From Bacteroidota bacterium (GTDB taxonomy: Bacteria; Bacteroidota; Bacteroidia; Chitinophagales; Saprospiraceae), in contig JAKQHS010000156.1 of the NCBI GenBank assembly GCA_029557915.1, positions 1-64,000 on the forward strand: a DNA stretch of 64,000 bases. The letters run 5' to 3'. Position 1 is the stretch's first letter, and every line of letters starts with the position of its first letter. The notes under the pieces were generated by a model, which saw only the letters and a list, made by a program, of their open reading frames with translations, ran no database searches and was not told the DNA's origin. Positions 45,095 to 53,970 of this stretch are shown piece by piece. Both the position numbers and the translations under genes were made by a program.

Positions 45095-47293
45095 TCAGTT
45101 TTCTTTACGCAGGTATTGATCCTCCCCTCTCACCCAATCCGACCGCAGGGGAATGAAAAAATCGAAAAAATCTGCATCTTCGGTGACTTCAATATCATGA
45201 GCGACGTTTGCCGGAATGATCAGGACATCTCCTTTTTTCAGCAACACTTCCCGGTCATCAAAAATGAATTTCATCACCCCCGACAAGACGCATACATATT
45301 CTTCATTATCGTGCTGATGGCGGTCGACCCCAACTCCTTTTTTGGCATTAAACCTGGCCAGCGTGCCTTTTTCACCGCTGATCATCTGGCGGGACAGTCG
45401 TTCACTGAAATCCACGGTTTCTAGGTCTTTCCAGGATACTTTCCGGATGCCTGCCGGTTTCCCTTCATCGCCTGACAGGTACAATCCGGAGCCCACAACA
45501 TAGGTTTCGGGGCCAAAGCGGACTTTGCGCAAATAGGTTTTTTTGAGGGCCGGCAGGTTATCCCCGGGTTTAAACCAGTAACAATCCAGCCAGGCACTCT
45601 CTGCATTCCTGACGGCCTCGAGCTGTTCTTTCATTACCTCTTTGCCGCTCAGGTCTTTCAGATCAAGCAGGTTTCTGCCCTCCAGGCTGGGTTGGGCAGC
45701 ATTTACCAGTTCGGTGCCCTGAAGGTCATGCACAAATACATAAGTGTCCATGAATACAAAAGGGCCTGTTTTATCGCGGAGTTGAGGGAAGGCTTGTTTG
45801 CCCTGCTTGGCTATCAGTTTAGCTGCACGGTCCACCACATCCTCCACGAAGGATTTGTTGATCTCCATCTGGTATATTCCGCAACCAATGAGATAAGGTT
45901 TCCCGTCCGGAAAAGTCACTCCTTTGACGAAGGTGGATTTCCAGGTGGGGAAAATGTCTCCCGGTTCCGGATACATATAGTGCACCCATCCTTCCTTTGC
46001 CCCCGTCGAAGCGGCATCCAGGAACATATATCCAATCGGCCGGTCGTGAATATCCTTCAGCTTGCTCACATCCTGTCCTTCGCCGGCTGGTTCAGCGGCA
46101 TGAAAGACCCGGATCCCTTCCATATTCCAGACAAAGAAGTAGGTATCCTCTTTGTACCATTTGGTCCCTTTCTCCCGGAACTGTGGGTAAGCTTTTTCCC
46201 CATTTTTTTCGAAGATCACCGCTGCCTCGCGCACCAGGGCCATCAATTCAGCAGCATCCATTTTTTTGGTCAGGGCAGGTTCCTTGGGGGCATCGGCGAG
46301 ATAAACCCCGCAACCGACCAATACGGATTGGTTCCCCATCCTCGCCCGCGTGACATAGGTGGATTTCTGAGTGGATACGCTTTCTCCCGGTTTGGGCCAC
46401 ATGTAATCGACCCAACCGGCACCCTCGGCTTCAACCAAGCGGAACATTTCACGGATCAGGTACTTACCTCGGGTATCTTTGAGATCCATGATATTGCGTC
46501 CTTCCAGGTTTGGAAATCCTGGGTTTACAAGGTCCACGCCCTGTTCATTGATCACAAAAATATAAGCATCTTTTGCCATGAACGGACCCTTTGGATCATG
46601 GAACAACCGGAAAGAAGCCGTTTCAAATTTTTCGATTTGCCCCACGGCATCCCTTACCATATCTACCACGAATTCCCGCTCCATCCGGTCATTATAGACC
46701 CCGCTGCCCACAATAAATGATTTTCCCGTCGGACTGTGCACCAGGCGAACATAACTGCTTTTCCAGCGGGGCAACAGACCTCCCGGAACGGGCCATTGAT
46801 AATGATACCATCCCTCGCGTTTATCCGACAGATTGGTTACCGCCCCAAGCAAACCGCGGATGATCGGCTTGCCGTTGATGTCTTCGAGGGCCAACTGGTT
46901 CCTGCCTTCCATCTGGGGATCGGCATGCACCAGCATGTTTCCAGAAGGATCCAGAACAAAAATATAAGTGTCTTCCATGCGCCACCGGCTGCCTGGACGG
47001 CGGAATTCATCAAAGGCGGCCTCACCTTTAAGACGGATCAGGTCGGCAGCATCACTTACCAGGGAAATGATTTCCGGGGTGCTGTCTTTCGCCACCGTAA
47101 AACCGGAATTCGAAGGCGCATTGATCATCCCCGTCCCGGTGAATTCTTTTTCTAAAACTGTCGCTTGTTCTATTATACTCATACCGTTTGGTTTATTTGG
47201 TTTAAAAAAATCAGGATAAGAAAAAACAAAGGCCGGAGTCGCACAAATCAGACCCGCTGAAAAGGCAATCCGGGTGAATAAGCCTTTTTTCAT
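45095..47293 (-). CDS. secreted protein with four Cache-like repeats and C-terminal cupin (copy A)
   Basis: A 732-residue protein. A signal peptide (RIAFSAGLICATPAFVFS) is followed by four repeats of about 135 residues, each with an AYIFV/TYFFV strand, an EG-xN/Q-xxLxD-xxGK segment, GWxxYxWPxPG, and a final YVxGxGxY strand. These match the single-Cache (Cache_2-like) sensor fold. Repeats 1 and 3 carry SRWRMEDTYIFV-type starts, 2 and 4 carry GPFxxKDAYIFV-type starts, so a two-repeat unit was duplicated. The C-terminal cupin keeps metal ligands in HQHDNEEY and AHDIEV. No membrane or signalling domain follows, so it is a free periplasmic or secreted protein. It probably binds small organic acids as other Cache domains do; the cupin could be an enzyme or a second sensor. 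Confidence 0.85.
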   Translation of the reverse strand: MKKGLFTRIAFSAGLICATPAFVFSYPDFFKPNKPNGMSIIEQATVLEKEFTGTGMINAPSNSGFTVAKDSTPEIISLVSDAADLIRLKGEAAFDEFRRPGSRWRMEDTYIFVLDPSGNMLVHADPQMEGRNQLALEDINGKPIIRGLLGAVTNLSDKREGWYHYQWPVPGGLLPRWKSSYVRLVHSPTGKSFIVGSGVYNDRMEREFVVDMVRDAVGQIEKFETASFRLFHDPKGPFMAKDAYIFVINEQGVDLVNPGFPNLEGRNIMDLKDTRGKYLIREMFRLVEAEGAGWVDYMWPKPGESVSTQKSTYVTRARMGNQSVLVGCGVYLADAPKEPALTKKMDAAELMALVREAAVIFEKNGEKAYPQFREKGTKWYKEDTYFFVWNMEGIRVFHAAEPAGEGQDVSKLKDIHDRPIGYMFLDAASTGAKEGWVHYMYPEPGDIFPTWKSTFVKGVTFPDGKPYLIGCGIYQMEINKSFVEDVVDRAAKLIAKQGKQAFPQLRDKTGPFVFMDTYVFVHDLQGTELVNAAQPSLEGRNLLDLKDLSGKEVMKEQLEAVRNAESAWLDCYWFKPGDNLPALKKTYLRKVRFGPETYVVGSGLYLSGDEGKPAGIRKVSWKDLETVDFSERLSRQMISGEKGTLARFNAKKGVGVDRHQHDNEEYVCVLSGVMKFIFDDREVLLKKGDVLIIPANVAHDIEVTEDADFFDFFIPLRSDWVRGEDQYLRKEN

Positions 47294-47615
47294 AATAAAT
47301 AATTGAATCCCCTAAACTAAGTCTTTAAGCCACCGGCTTTGATGATTACCATCACCGGTTTATTTGATTAAAGTCATAGCTTAAATTATTACACAAATCG
47401 ACAGACGGGTAAAAAAATATCTATATAAACAGTCTCCGGTTTTGAATAATATACTCTCCATTGATTCACCAATAGATCGTATGAACAGACGGATCTTTTA
47501 AAAATCTTATATACTTCTAAACCTCATATTTTATATTACAAACTCCATTATTGTTTTAATCCGTTAAGTCCTTTTTCTCTATTTACTCGCCTTATTCAAA
47601 ACCGGATCTGTCCTT
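47294..47615. other. 322-base upstream region of Cache-cupin copy A
   Basis: AT-rich, no ORF. It contains the palindrome at 47340-47354 and a TTGAT element at 47364, both shared with the region upstream of copy B. The left part holds the promoter of copy A; the right part follows the stop of copy B and has no clear terminator. Confidence 0.5.
47340..47377. promoter_or_regulatory. shared upstream element of Cache-cupin copy A
   Basis: TGATG-ATTAC-CATCA (47340-47354), then 9 bases later TTGATTAAAGTCAT (47364-47377), which matches the first half of an FNR-type box (TTGAT-N4-ATCAA). Order and spacing are the same as upstream of copy B, 46 to 84 bases before the start. Confidence 0.55.
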
Positions 47616-49811
47616 TCATTTATTTTCATAGTATCGAAGATACTGGTCTGCCCCGCGCAGCCAATCCTCCCTGGCCGGAGTGAAGAAAACCACAAACACC
47701 GTTTCTTCCAATACCTCTATTTCATGAGGCACCTGGGAAGGAGTGATCATCATTTCTCCCGGCATGATGATATATTCCCTGCCTTCCACACTGTATTTTA
47801 CGGACCCGGACGTAACCACAAAATACTCTTCACTGGGATGGGAATGGAGGGCTATCCGGGCGCCCCCTTTTGCTGAAAATTGTGAAAGGGTACCTTTTTC
47901 CCCGCTGATGGCCTGCCGATACAAGGATTTGCTCATCTCCTCTTTTTCAATCGCATTCCAGGAATGTTTGCGAGCTTCTCCGGTTTCTTGTCCTGCATCC
48001 ACTTCGTAAAACCCGGACCCGACGATGTAGGTTTCATTGCCGTGCTGCACCTTGCGCACATAAGTGTGCTTGCGGGCCGGTTCATTGCCCCCCGGCCGGT
48101 ACCAGTAATAATCAATCCAGGCACTGCCGTTTTTCAAGGCAGCTTCAATATAATCGTACACTGCCCGTTTGCCGTTCAGGTCCCTCTCGTTGATGACATT
48201 TTTGCCTTCCAGGCTGGGCTGGGCTCCATTGACCAGTTCCACCCCGACCGTATTGTTTACAAATACGTAAGTATCCATAAACATGAAAGGCCCCTTCTTA
48301 TCCCGCAGGAGGTCAAAAGCCCCTTTACCGCGCTCGGCCACCAATACTGCAGCCCGGTCTACGATATCTTCAATAAAGGCCTTGTCCATTTGTAATTGAT
48401 AGATGGCGCTCCCGATAAGGTATTGCTTCCCTGATGGAAAAGTCACCCGCTTTACAAAAGTGGATTTCCATTTAGGGAATATATCCCCGGGTTCCGGCCA
48501 CATATAATGGATCCATCCTTCACCGGAGGCACTGCCGGCCGCCTCGAGACTCATCTTTCCGATCGGCCTTCCCAACACATCCTTATCGCCGACCACATTT
48601 TGGCCCTCGCTGGAGGGTTCTGTGGCATGAAAACGCCGGATCCCTTCCATCGTGTTCACAAAGAAATAAGTATCGTCGCGGTACCACCGGGAGCCCTTCG
48701 TCCGGAATTCGGGATAGGCCTTCTCCCCTTTCTCTTCCAAAACGGCTGCGCCTTCGCGAACCAGGGCCATCAGTTCCGTTGCTGTCATTTTATTTGCGGG
48801 GGCGATGATTTTGGGAGTCTCACCCAGGTAAACCCCACAGCCCACCGCAACCGGTTTTCCATCCAGGATGGCCCTCGCCACATAGGCGGACTTTTGAGTG
48901 GAGACACTTTCTCCCGGTTTGGGCCACATGTAGTCAACCCAACCGGTACCCCTGGACTGTGCGACCTGAATGATTTCCCGAGTCAAATACTTGCCCTGAG
49001 GATCCCTTACATCCAGGTTATTGCGTCCCTCAATGCTCGGAAAGGCCGGATTGACGATCTCGATCCCCTCCATGGTAATGACGAAAATATAAGCATCCTT
49101 GGCGAGGAAGGGGCCGCTGGGGTCGTGGAACAATTTAAAGGCCGCCTTACCCTGCTTATTTATTTCGTTGACTGCCCTTTTTACGAGATCCACCACAAAT
49201 TCCCGCTCCATGCGGTCATTGTAGGTGCCGCTTCCTACGATATAACTCTTGCCTGAAGGCGCTTTCACTTTCTGTACATAGCTGCTTTTCCATCGGGGCA
49301 GCAGCCCGCCCGGAACAGGCCATTGGTAATGATACCATCCTTCCGGTTTATCGGGGATGGCATTGACCGCATCGAGGAGCCCGCGAATGATATGTTTCCC
49401 GTTGATGTCCTTCAGGGCCAGCTGGTTCTTGCCTTCCAGTTCAGGATCGTTGTGGACCAGCATATTCCCAGAGGGATCCAGCACAAAAATATAAGTCTCT
49501 TCCTGGCGCCAACGGCTGCCGGAAACACGAAAATCATCAAAGGCCATTTCCCCTTTTAACCTGATCCATTGCGCAGCATCCCCCACCAAAGCCATGAGAT
49601 CTCCGGTAGGGTCCTGCCGGGATACCCGATCCGATGCCATGAGGTCCCGGATCATCATTTCATTCATCCTATAAGCACCCCCGCTCCCGGGTCCGGCTGC
49701 CTTCAGGTCCATTGCAAAATTTGAATGACCGGGCTCAAAGCCAGAAATTCCTGATCCCGCGGAGTTTGCAGTATATAACAAAAACACCGATAGAATAAAA
49801 ATTGCTTTCAT
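47616..49811 (-). CDS. secreted protein with four Cache-like repeats and C-terminal cupin (copy B)
   Basis: A 731-residue paralog of the gene at 45095 with the same order: signal peptide (FILSVFLLYTANSAGSG), four Cache-like repeats (about residues 65-195, 200-330, 345-480, 485-610), and a cupin (about 640-715) with HSHPSEEY and PHEIEV ligands. The GWxxYxWPxPG motif is intact in repeats 1-3 and reads AWIDYYWYRPGG in repeat 4. The two genes are tandem and same-strand with a 322-base gap, so each has its own promoter. An upstream element conserved with copy A suggests common control, perhaps to hold both at different ligand ranges. Confidence 0.85.
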   Translation of the reverse strand: MKAIFILSVFLLYTANSAGSGISGFEPGHSNFAMDLKAAGPGSGGAYRMNEMMIRDLMASDRVSRQDPTGDLMALVGDAAQWIRLKGEMAFDDFRVSGSRWRQEETYIFVLDPSGNMLVHNDPELEGKNQLALKDINGKHIIRGLLDAVNAIPDKPEGWYHYQWPVPGGLLPRWKSSYVQKVKAPSGKSYIVGSGTYNDRMEREFVVDLVKRAVNEINKQGKAAFKLFHDPSGPFLAKDAYIFVITMEGIEIVNPAFPSIEGRNNLDVRDPQGKYLTREIIQVAQSRGTGWVDYMWPKPGESVSTQKSAYVARAILDGKPVAVGCGVYLGETPKIIAPANKMTATELMALVREGAAVLEEKGEKAYPEFRTKGSRWYRDDTYFFVNTMEGIRRFHATEPSSEGQNVVGDKDVLGRPIGKMSLEAAGSASGEGWIHYMWPEPGDIFPKWKSTFVKRVTFPSGKQYLIGSAIYQLQMDKAFIEDIVDRAAVLVAERGKGAFDLLRDKKGPFMFMDTYVFVNNTVGVELVNGAQPSLEGKNVINERDLNGKRAVYDYIEAALKNGSAWIDYYWYRPGGNEPARKHTYVRKVQHGNETYIVGSGFYEVDAGQETGEARKHSWNAIEKEEMSKSLYRQAISGEKGTLSQFSAKGGARIALHSHPSEEYFVVTSGSVKYSVEGREYIIMPGEMMITPSQVPHEIEVLEETVFVVFFTPAREDWLRGADQYLRYYENK

Positions 49812-49886
49812 AAAAAAACGCTTTAGAAAAATTGAATAAAATATTCAACCTCAACCTGTCAATGTAATAGGGATAACATCAATAAA

Positions 49887-49924
49887 TGATGACAATCATC
49901 ACTATTTAACTTGATTGATATCAG
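49887..49924. promoter_or_regulatory. shared upstream element of Cache-cupin copy B, with FNR-like box
   Basis: TGATGA-CAA-TCATCA (49887-49901) is a perfect palindrome. Nine bases on, TTGAT-TGAT-ATCAG (49911-49924) matches nine of ten defined positions of an FNR-type box. The same pair occurs upstream of copy A. The rest of 49812-50100 shows no gene. Confidence 0.6.
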
Positions 49925-50100
49925 CGATTTAAGGCATAAGTTCCGGATTATAAATAAGCCTCTAATCCTATAGATTTTGATTAATCATGACGGCCCCATC
50001 AGGCTTTATCCGGGTGCTTACTTATTTAATTTGAACGCGTGATTGAACCCGTGACAAAACCCTGTTGCAGCAAGGACAGGTCGCAGGATGTGACTAAAAC

Positions 50101-51318
50101 TCAATGGATCGGCTTATCCGGTGCAGGAGCGGTTGCGTGGAATTCTGCCTGGACCAAAGCGGTGTATTGATCCAGCAATTCAATGATGCGCCGGCGGTCG
50201 TGGGATTTGACAATGCAGCCGAAATGATGGTCCATGTCGGTCATCGTCCATACGATCTCCGGGTCAGAGATCCTGCTGTAATCCTGACTTTTGTGGCGGG
50301 CCAGGGAGATCAGGATCCCCGCATGTCCGGGGTCCCAGGATTTTAAGAGATGCGGTTGATATAAGGCAGCCGTGTATTCCACCTTTGCCCATTCTTCCCA
50401 GAGATTGATGCCGGTGGCAAATTCCACCATTTCGGCGAGGTGGGCGCCCCCTACCCTTGCGGAAGTCTCGATGAAATAAAACTTACCGTCCTCTTCACTC
50501 TTCAGGGCTTCGGTATGGGCTGCGCTCGACCGGAGGTTAAAGCCGCCGAGGATATCCTCGTTGAGGCGGAGCAAGGCCCGGTTGTCTTCATCTTCCGGTT
50601 CCAGGGTGACCGACCTGAAAATGCCTCCCCCGTGAGCTACCTCGAAGGGAGGGGCCAGGTATTGGCTGCAGCGGCAAAAAAGCACCATGCCATCCTGCAC
50701 AATGGAATCCATGTGGTAAACCTGCCCTTTTAAGAAGCGTTCCAGCAGGTACTGGTGACGTTCTTCACCAAGCTCCTGGATTTGCTTCCAGACCTGTTCG
50801 GCCGTTTCTATTTTTTTTATGCCGGTAGCCGATGCCTCTCCCCGGGGCTTGAGCATCCAGGGGCCGGGCGTATCCCGGATAAAGCCGTTGACCATCTCAT
50901 CGTTGAATATGGGGGTGAAAGCCGGCACGGCTACTCCCGTGGCTTGCGCCCTGAGCCTCATGGCCAGTTTGTCCCTGAAATACCGGGCGGTCGTCTGCCC
51001 CATACCGGGTATCCGGAATTCTTCCCTCAACAAAGCCGCTTTTTCCACGTCAAAATCATCCAGGGCGACGATGCGATCGATTTTTTCCCGCCGCATGAGG
51101 AAAGCAAGCCCCTTGACCGCGTCTTCCATGATCCAGTGGTTGCGCTCATCGGACTCCATATAAAAAATTTCATCGAGGCTTTCCCGCGGCCAGGCTTTGT
51201 CTTCGTGTTTTTTGGAAGTCAGGAGAAACACCCTGGCCCCGCATTGTTTGAGGGCCTGCATAAACCGATTGCCCTTGAAATAAGAAGCAATGCATAAAAA
51301 GGTAAGCGGGCTTTCCAT
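50101..51318 (-). CDS. ATP-grasp enzyme
   Basis: A 405-residue ATP-grasp protein: N-terminal pre-ATP-grasp fold (LTFLCIASYFKGNRFMQAL), ATP-binding loop GPWMLKPRGEASATGIKKI (about residues 155-175), and metal-binding FIETSARVGGAHL (about 285), where the usual Asn is replaced. Enzymes of this fold join a carboxylate to an amine or thiol at the cost of ATP; peptide-like ligases and biotin carboxylases are relatives, but the product cannot be told. The start at 51318 lies 2 bases after the aminopeptidase stop (TGAACATG); a start at 51348 would overlap that gene. It is the third gene of an operon with an esterase and an aminopeptidase. Confidence 0.8.
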   Translation of the reverse strand: MESPLTFLCIASYFKGNRFMQALKQCGARVFLLTSKKHEDKAWPRESLDEIFYMESDERNHWIMEDAVKGLAFLMRREKIDRIVALDDFDVEKAALLREEFRIPGMGQTTARYFRDKLAMRLRAQATGVAVPAFTPIFNDEMVNGFIRDTPGPWMLKPRGEASATGIKKIETAEQVWKQIQELGEERHQYLLERFLKGQVYHMDSIVQDGMVLFCRCSQYLAPPFEVAHGGGIFRSVTLEPEDEDNRALLRLNEDILGGFNLRSSAAHTEALKSEEDGKFYFIETSARVGGAHLAEMVEFATGINLWEEWAKVEYTAALYQPHLLKSWDPGHAGILISLARHKSQDYSRISDPEIVWTMTDMDHHFGCIVKSHDRRRIIELLDQYTALVQAEFHATAPAPDKPIH

Positions 51319-51320
51319 GT

Positions 51321-52796
51321 TCAGGGCTTGATCATTTCTTCCATCCATTTCACCAGCAAATGAACTCCATACGCGGTAGCGCTGCGCATTTTGCTGAAAT
51401 CCGAATCCACCATGGCCACGCCGGCAATGTCCAGGTGGGCCCAGGCCGGATGGCCCGAAGTGAAGGCTTCCAGGAATTTGGCTGCTGTGCTTGCCCCGGC
51501 AACCGGTTTGGTGGCCAGGTTTTTTATGTCCGCAATGTCGGAATGCATTTCTTCTTCAAATTCCTTCCAAAGCGGCAGGCGCCAGACCCTTTCACCGGTT
51601 GCCTCCCCGGCTGCGGTAATTCCCTGCGCCAGTCTTTCATTATTGGTGAACAGGCCGGCAGCTTTGTTTCCCAGGGTCATAATGCAACTCCCGGTGAGGG
51701 TAGCCAGGTCAACCATGATTTCCGGCTTGTATTTTTTTACCAGGTAGGCCAGGGCGTCGGCCAGGATCAACCTACCTTCGGCATCGGTATCGATGATTTC
51801 AATGCTCTTGCCGCTGTAGGAATGGATCACATCCCCCGGCCGGTAGGATGCCGGCCCGATCGCATTCTCCGCAAGCGGGATCACGGCGGTCAGTCGGATG
51901 GCCAGGCCGGATTTTTCAGCCAGGTCCACGGCGCCCAGCACCGCGGCTGCCCCTCCCATATCGCTTTTCATCAGGTGCATGTTGGCCGGATCCTTGAGGC
52001 TGATCCCTCCCGTATCAAAGGTGACCCCCTTGCCCACCAGGCCGATATGTTTTAATTTTTTAGCCCGGGTGGAGGGTTGATAGTCCAACACCAGCAGGCG
52101 CGGGGGCGTCTCACTGCCCATGCCGACGGCAAGCAGGGCGCCCATCTTGTGCTGGGCCAGGGCCTCTTCTTCCAGGATCTCCACCTTCACCGGCCTCCCG
52201 TGAAATGCTCTTCGGGCCCAGCCGGCCAGGTATTGCGGGTTGATCTCGTTCGGAGGCAGATTGACCAGGTGGCAAATCTCTTCCTGGGTAGAGGCGATGC
52301 GGATCCCGGCTTCAATGCTTTTCAGAGTCGATTTTTTACCGGTGAAAAAAGCAAGCTCGGCCGGTTTACCTTTTTTTTCTGATTTATAATAATCCAGCCG
52401 GATCGCCGAAAGAGCGAGGCCATTGGCCAGGGCCGATATGGAATTTCCATCGAGATAGTCCGGCAGGACCAGGACGATTTTTCCTCCGGACGGCTTTTCT
52501 TCCTGTTTATGCACCGCCAGGCGGCATACTCCCGCAATTTTCTGATAAGCCCGTTCATCCCCGAGCCCCATCAAAATCAGTTTTTGTTTCCCCACCCACT
52601 GCTCGATAAACTTTTTGTAGTCCGGTTCATGGTTTTCCGCCAACAGTAGGGCTTGTTTTGACCAGGGGGAAGGCAGCTGGCCTTCGCAGGCGGCCAGGTA
52701 TTTCAATAATTTTTTGTGGTCTTTTTTGAATACAGGGATCAGGATATAATCCGCCTGCCGCATATCTTCCGGGGAATAAATCGGTATTGGTCTCAT
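51321..52796 (-). CDS. pepA: leucyl aminopeptidase (M17)
   Basis: A 491-residue cytosolic exopeptidase with the two-domain M17 layout. The catalytic domain has the metal/active-site motifs GKGVTFDTGGISLKDPANM, KSDMGGAAAV and the family signature NTDAEGRLILADALAY (about residue 334), with the catalytic Lys and Arg present. I start at ATG 52796 (MRPIPIYSPEDM); an upstream ATG at 52853 would lie inside the esterase gene. It lies 11 bases after the esterase stop and 2 bases before the ATP-grasp start, so the three are one operon. Confidence 0.94.
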   Translation of the reverse strand: MRPIPIYSPEDMRQADYILIPVFKKDHKKLLKYLAACEGQLPSPWSKQALLLAENHEPDYKKFIEQWVGKQKLILMGLGDERAYQKIAGVCRLAVHKQEEKPSGGKIVLVLPDYLDGNSISALANGLALSAIRLDYYKSEKKGKPAELAFFTGKKSTLKSIEAGIRIASTQEEICHLVNLPPNEINPQYLAGWARRAFHGRPVKVEILEEEALAQHKMGALLAVGMGSETPPRLLVLDYQPSTRAKKLKHIGLVGKGVTFDTGGISLKDPANMHLMKSDMGGAAAVLGAVDLAEKSGLAIRLTAVIPLAENAIGPASYRPGDVIHSYSGKSIEIIDTDAEGRLILADALAYLVKKYKPEIMVDLATLTGSCIMTLGNKAAGLFTNNERLAQGITAAGEATGERVWRLPLWKEFEEEMHSDIADIKNLATKPVAGASTAAKFLEAFTSGHPAWAHLDIAGVAMVDSDFSKMRSATAYGVHLLVKWMEEMIKP

Positions 52797-52807
52797 TGCT
52801 GTAAAGA

Positions 52808-53893
52808 TCAGAAAAATAAATACTTCAGGGCATATGGAAATTCCTTGCCCCAATACTTTTCACTATGTTCCCCGGCTTCATGGATCGACAGATGGACCCG
52901 GTCGTTGGAGGGGTCCGTGCGGATCAACTGGTCAAAAAAATCAAGGGCGAACCCCTTCATATTCGAAGCTTCCTTTCCGCCGGCATAGAGATAAATAAAC
53001 TGGTCGTGGCTGATCAGGGGGAGGTAGATCAGCCGGTCGTAAATCAGGTCCAGGATTTTCCAAAGGGAGGGGCTGAACAACATGAGCCTGCCGAAATACC
53101 GGGGCTGGTTGATCCCTGCCATCAGGGCGATGAGGCCCCCCATCGAACTGCCCCCAATGCCGGTATTGGTGGGCTCCGGCTTGGTCCGGTAGTGTTTGTC
53201 AATAAATGGCTTGAGCCTGCCCACCACCCAATCGAGAAACAGATGTCCCCTGCCCTTTTCAGTGCTGTTGTGCCGGATATAGGTGTATTCTTCAATCCGT
53301 TTGAGTCCCGCGTGATCGATGCACACCACGATCACTTCATGCATGTTTTTCTCAGCCATCACGGCCAGCTTTTTATGGATTTCCCAGGATCCGAAAGGCG
53401 CGTGGTCTTCAAAGAGGTTTTGACCGTCCATCAGGTACAGCACCGGGTATCTCTTATCGGTATATGCGTAGTCGTAAGGCAAGAGCACCGAAACCCTGCG
53501 CTTTTTACGTGTACCGGTGATCACCATATCGTGATGAATTTCAACTTGCGGAATCAGGGAGATGTCACAGACCCTGCCTTCATTTCGCCAACGGGGAACC
53601 CAGGCCCTGACCGGTTCATCGGGATCCGTCAGGATCCTGTTTTCCGTAAAACTGCCGAATTCATCCAGTTCGACATTCGCCCACCGGCTGCGAATAAATT
53701 TGTATTCGACCGGATGGTCCTCCGGTACGTTCAATTCGAGATCAAGCTGGTATTCTCCGGGCCGGATCTCCTTCATTTTGTATTCGTTTTCCTCCCAGCG
53801 GTTAAAGGAACCGGAAATGCAGACTGCCTCCCCTGCAGGGTCCGGTGTACTGAGCTGGATCTGGACTTTATGCACCGATTTCATCCGGGCCAA
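52808..53893 (-). CDS. alpha/beta-hydrolase esterase with N-terminal CBM48-like domain
   Basis: A 361-residue protein. An N-terminal starch-binding-like E-set domain (about residues 8-95, CISGSFNRWEEN) precedes an esterase-D/feruloyl-esterase-type hydrolase with nucleophile Ser in GIGGSSMGGLIAL (about 248) and His in HEAGEHSEKYWGKEFPYAL near the end. No signal peptide is visible, so it acts in the cytoplasm. Relatives include enterochelin esterases and carbohydrate esterases that have the same E-set domain; the substrate here is unknown. First gene of the esterase-aminopeptidase-ATP-grasp operon. An alternative start is Met4. Confidence 0.87.
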   Translation of the reverse strand: MARMKSVHKVQIQLSTPDPAGEAVCISGSFNRWEENEYKMKEIRPGEYQLDLELNVPEDHPVEYKFIRSRWANVELDEFGSFTENRILTDPDEPVRAWVPRWRNEGRVCDISLIPQVEIHHDMVITGTRKKRRVSVLLPYDYAYTDKRYPVLYLMDGQNLFEDHAPFGSWEIHKKLAVMAEKNMHEVIVVCIDHAGLKRIEEYTYIRHNSTEKGRGHLFLDWVVGRLKPFIDKHYRTKPEPTNTGIGGSSMGGLIALMAGINQPRYFGRLMLFSPSLWKILDLIYDRLIYLPLISHDQFIYLYAGGKEASNMKGFALDFFDQLIRTDPSNDRVHLSIHEAGEHSEKYWGKEFPYALKYLFF

Positions 53894-53933
53894 AGATAAA
53901 GATCCGTCAGCTATGAGTTATGAACCCTGACTG

Positions 53934-53965
53934 TGCTAACTTGCTAACTTGCTAACTTGCAAACT
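53934..53965. repeat. 8-mer array (TGCTAACT) before the mnmD gene
   Basis: Three perfect copies of TGCTAACT and one diverged copy (TGCAAACT) in the 77-base divergent gap between the esterase and mnmD starts. It ends 5 bases before the mnmD ATG. Same family as the 8-mers at 22632-22680. It is the only array here that lies next to starts rather than a stop. Confidence 0.92.
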
Positions 53966-53970
53966 AATTC

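Noticed and set aside
45692-46720. 342-codon open frame on the plus strand
   Set aside because: It lies wholly antisense inside the Cache-cupin gene and has no recognisable domain or signal; it is a shadow of the GC-biased third codon positions.
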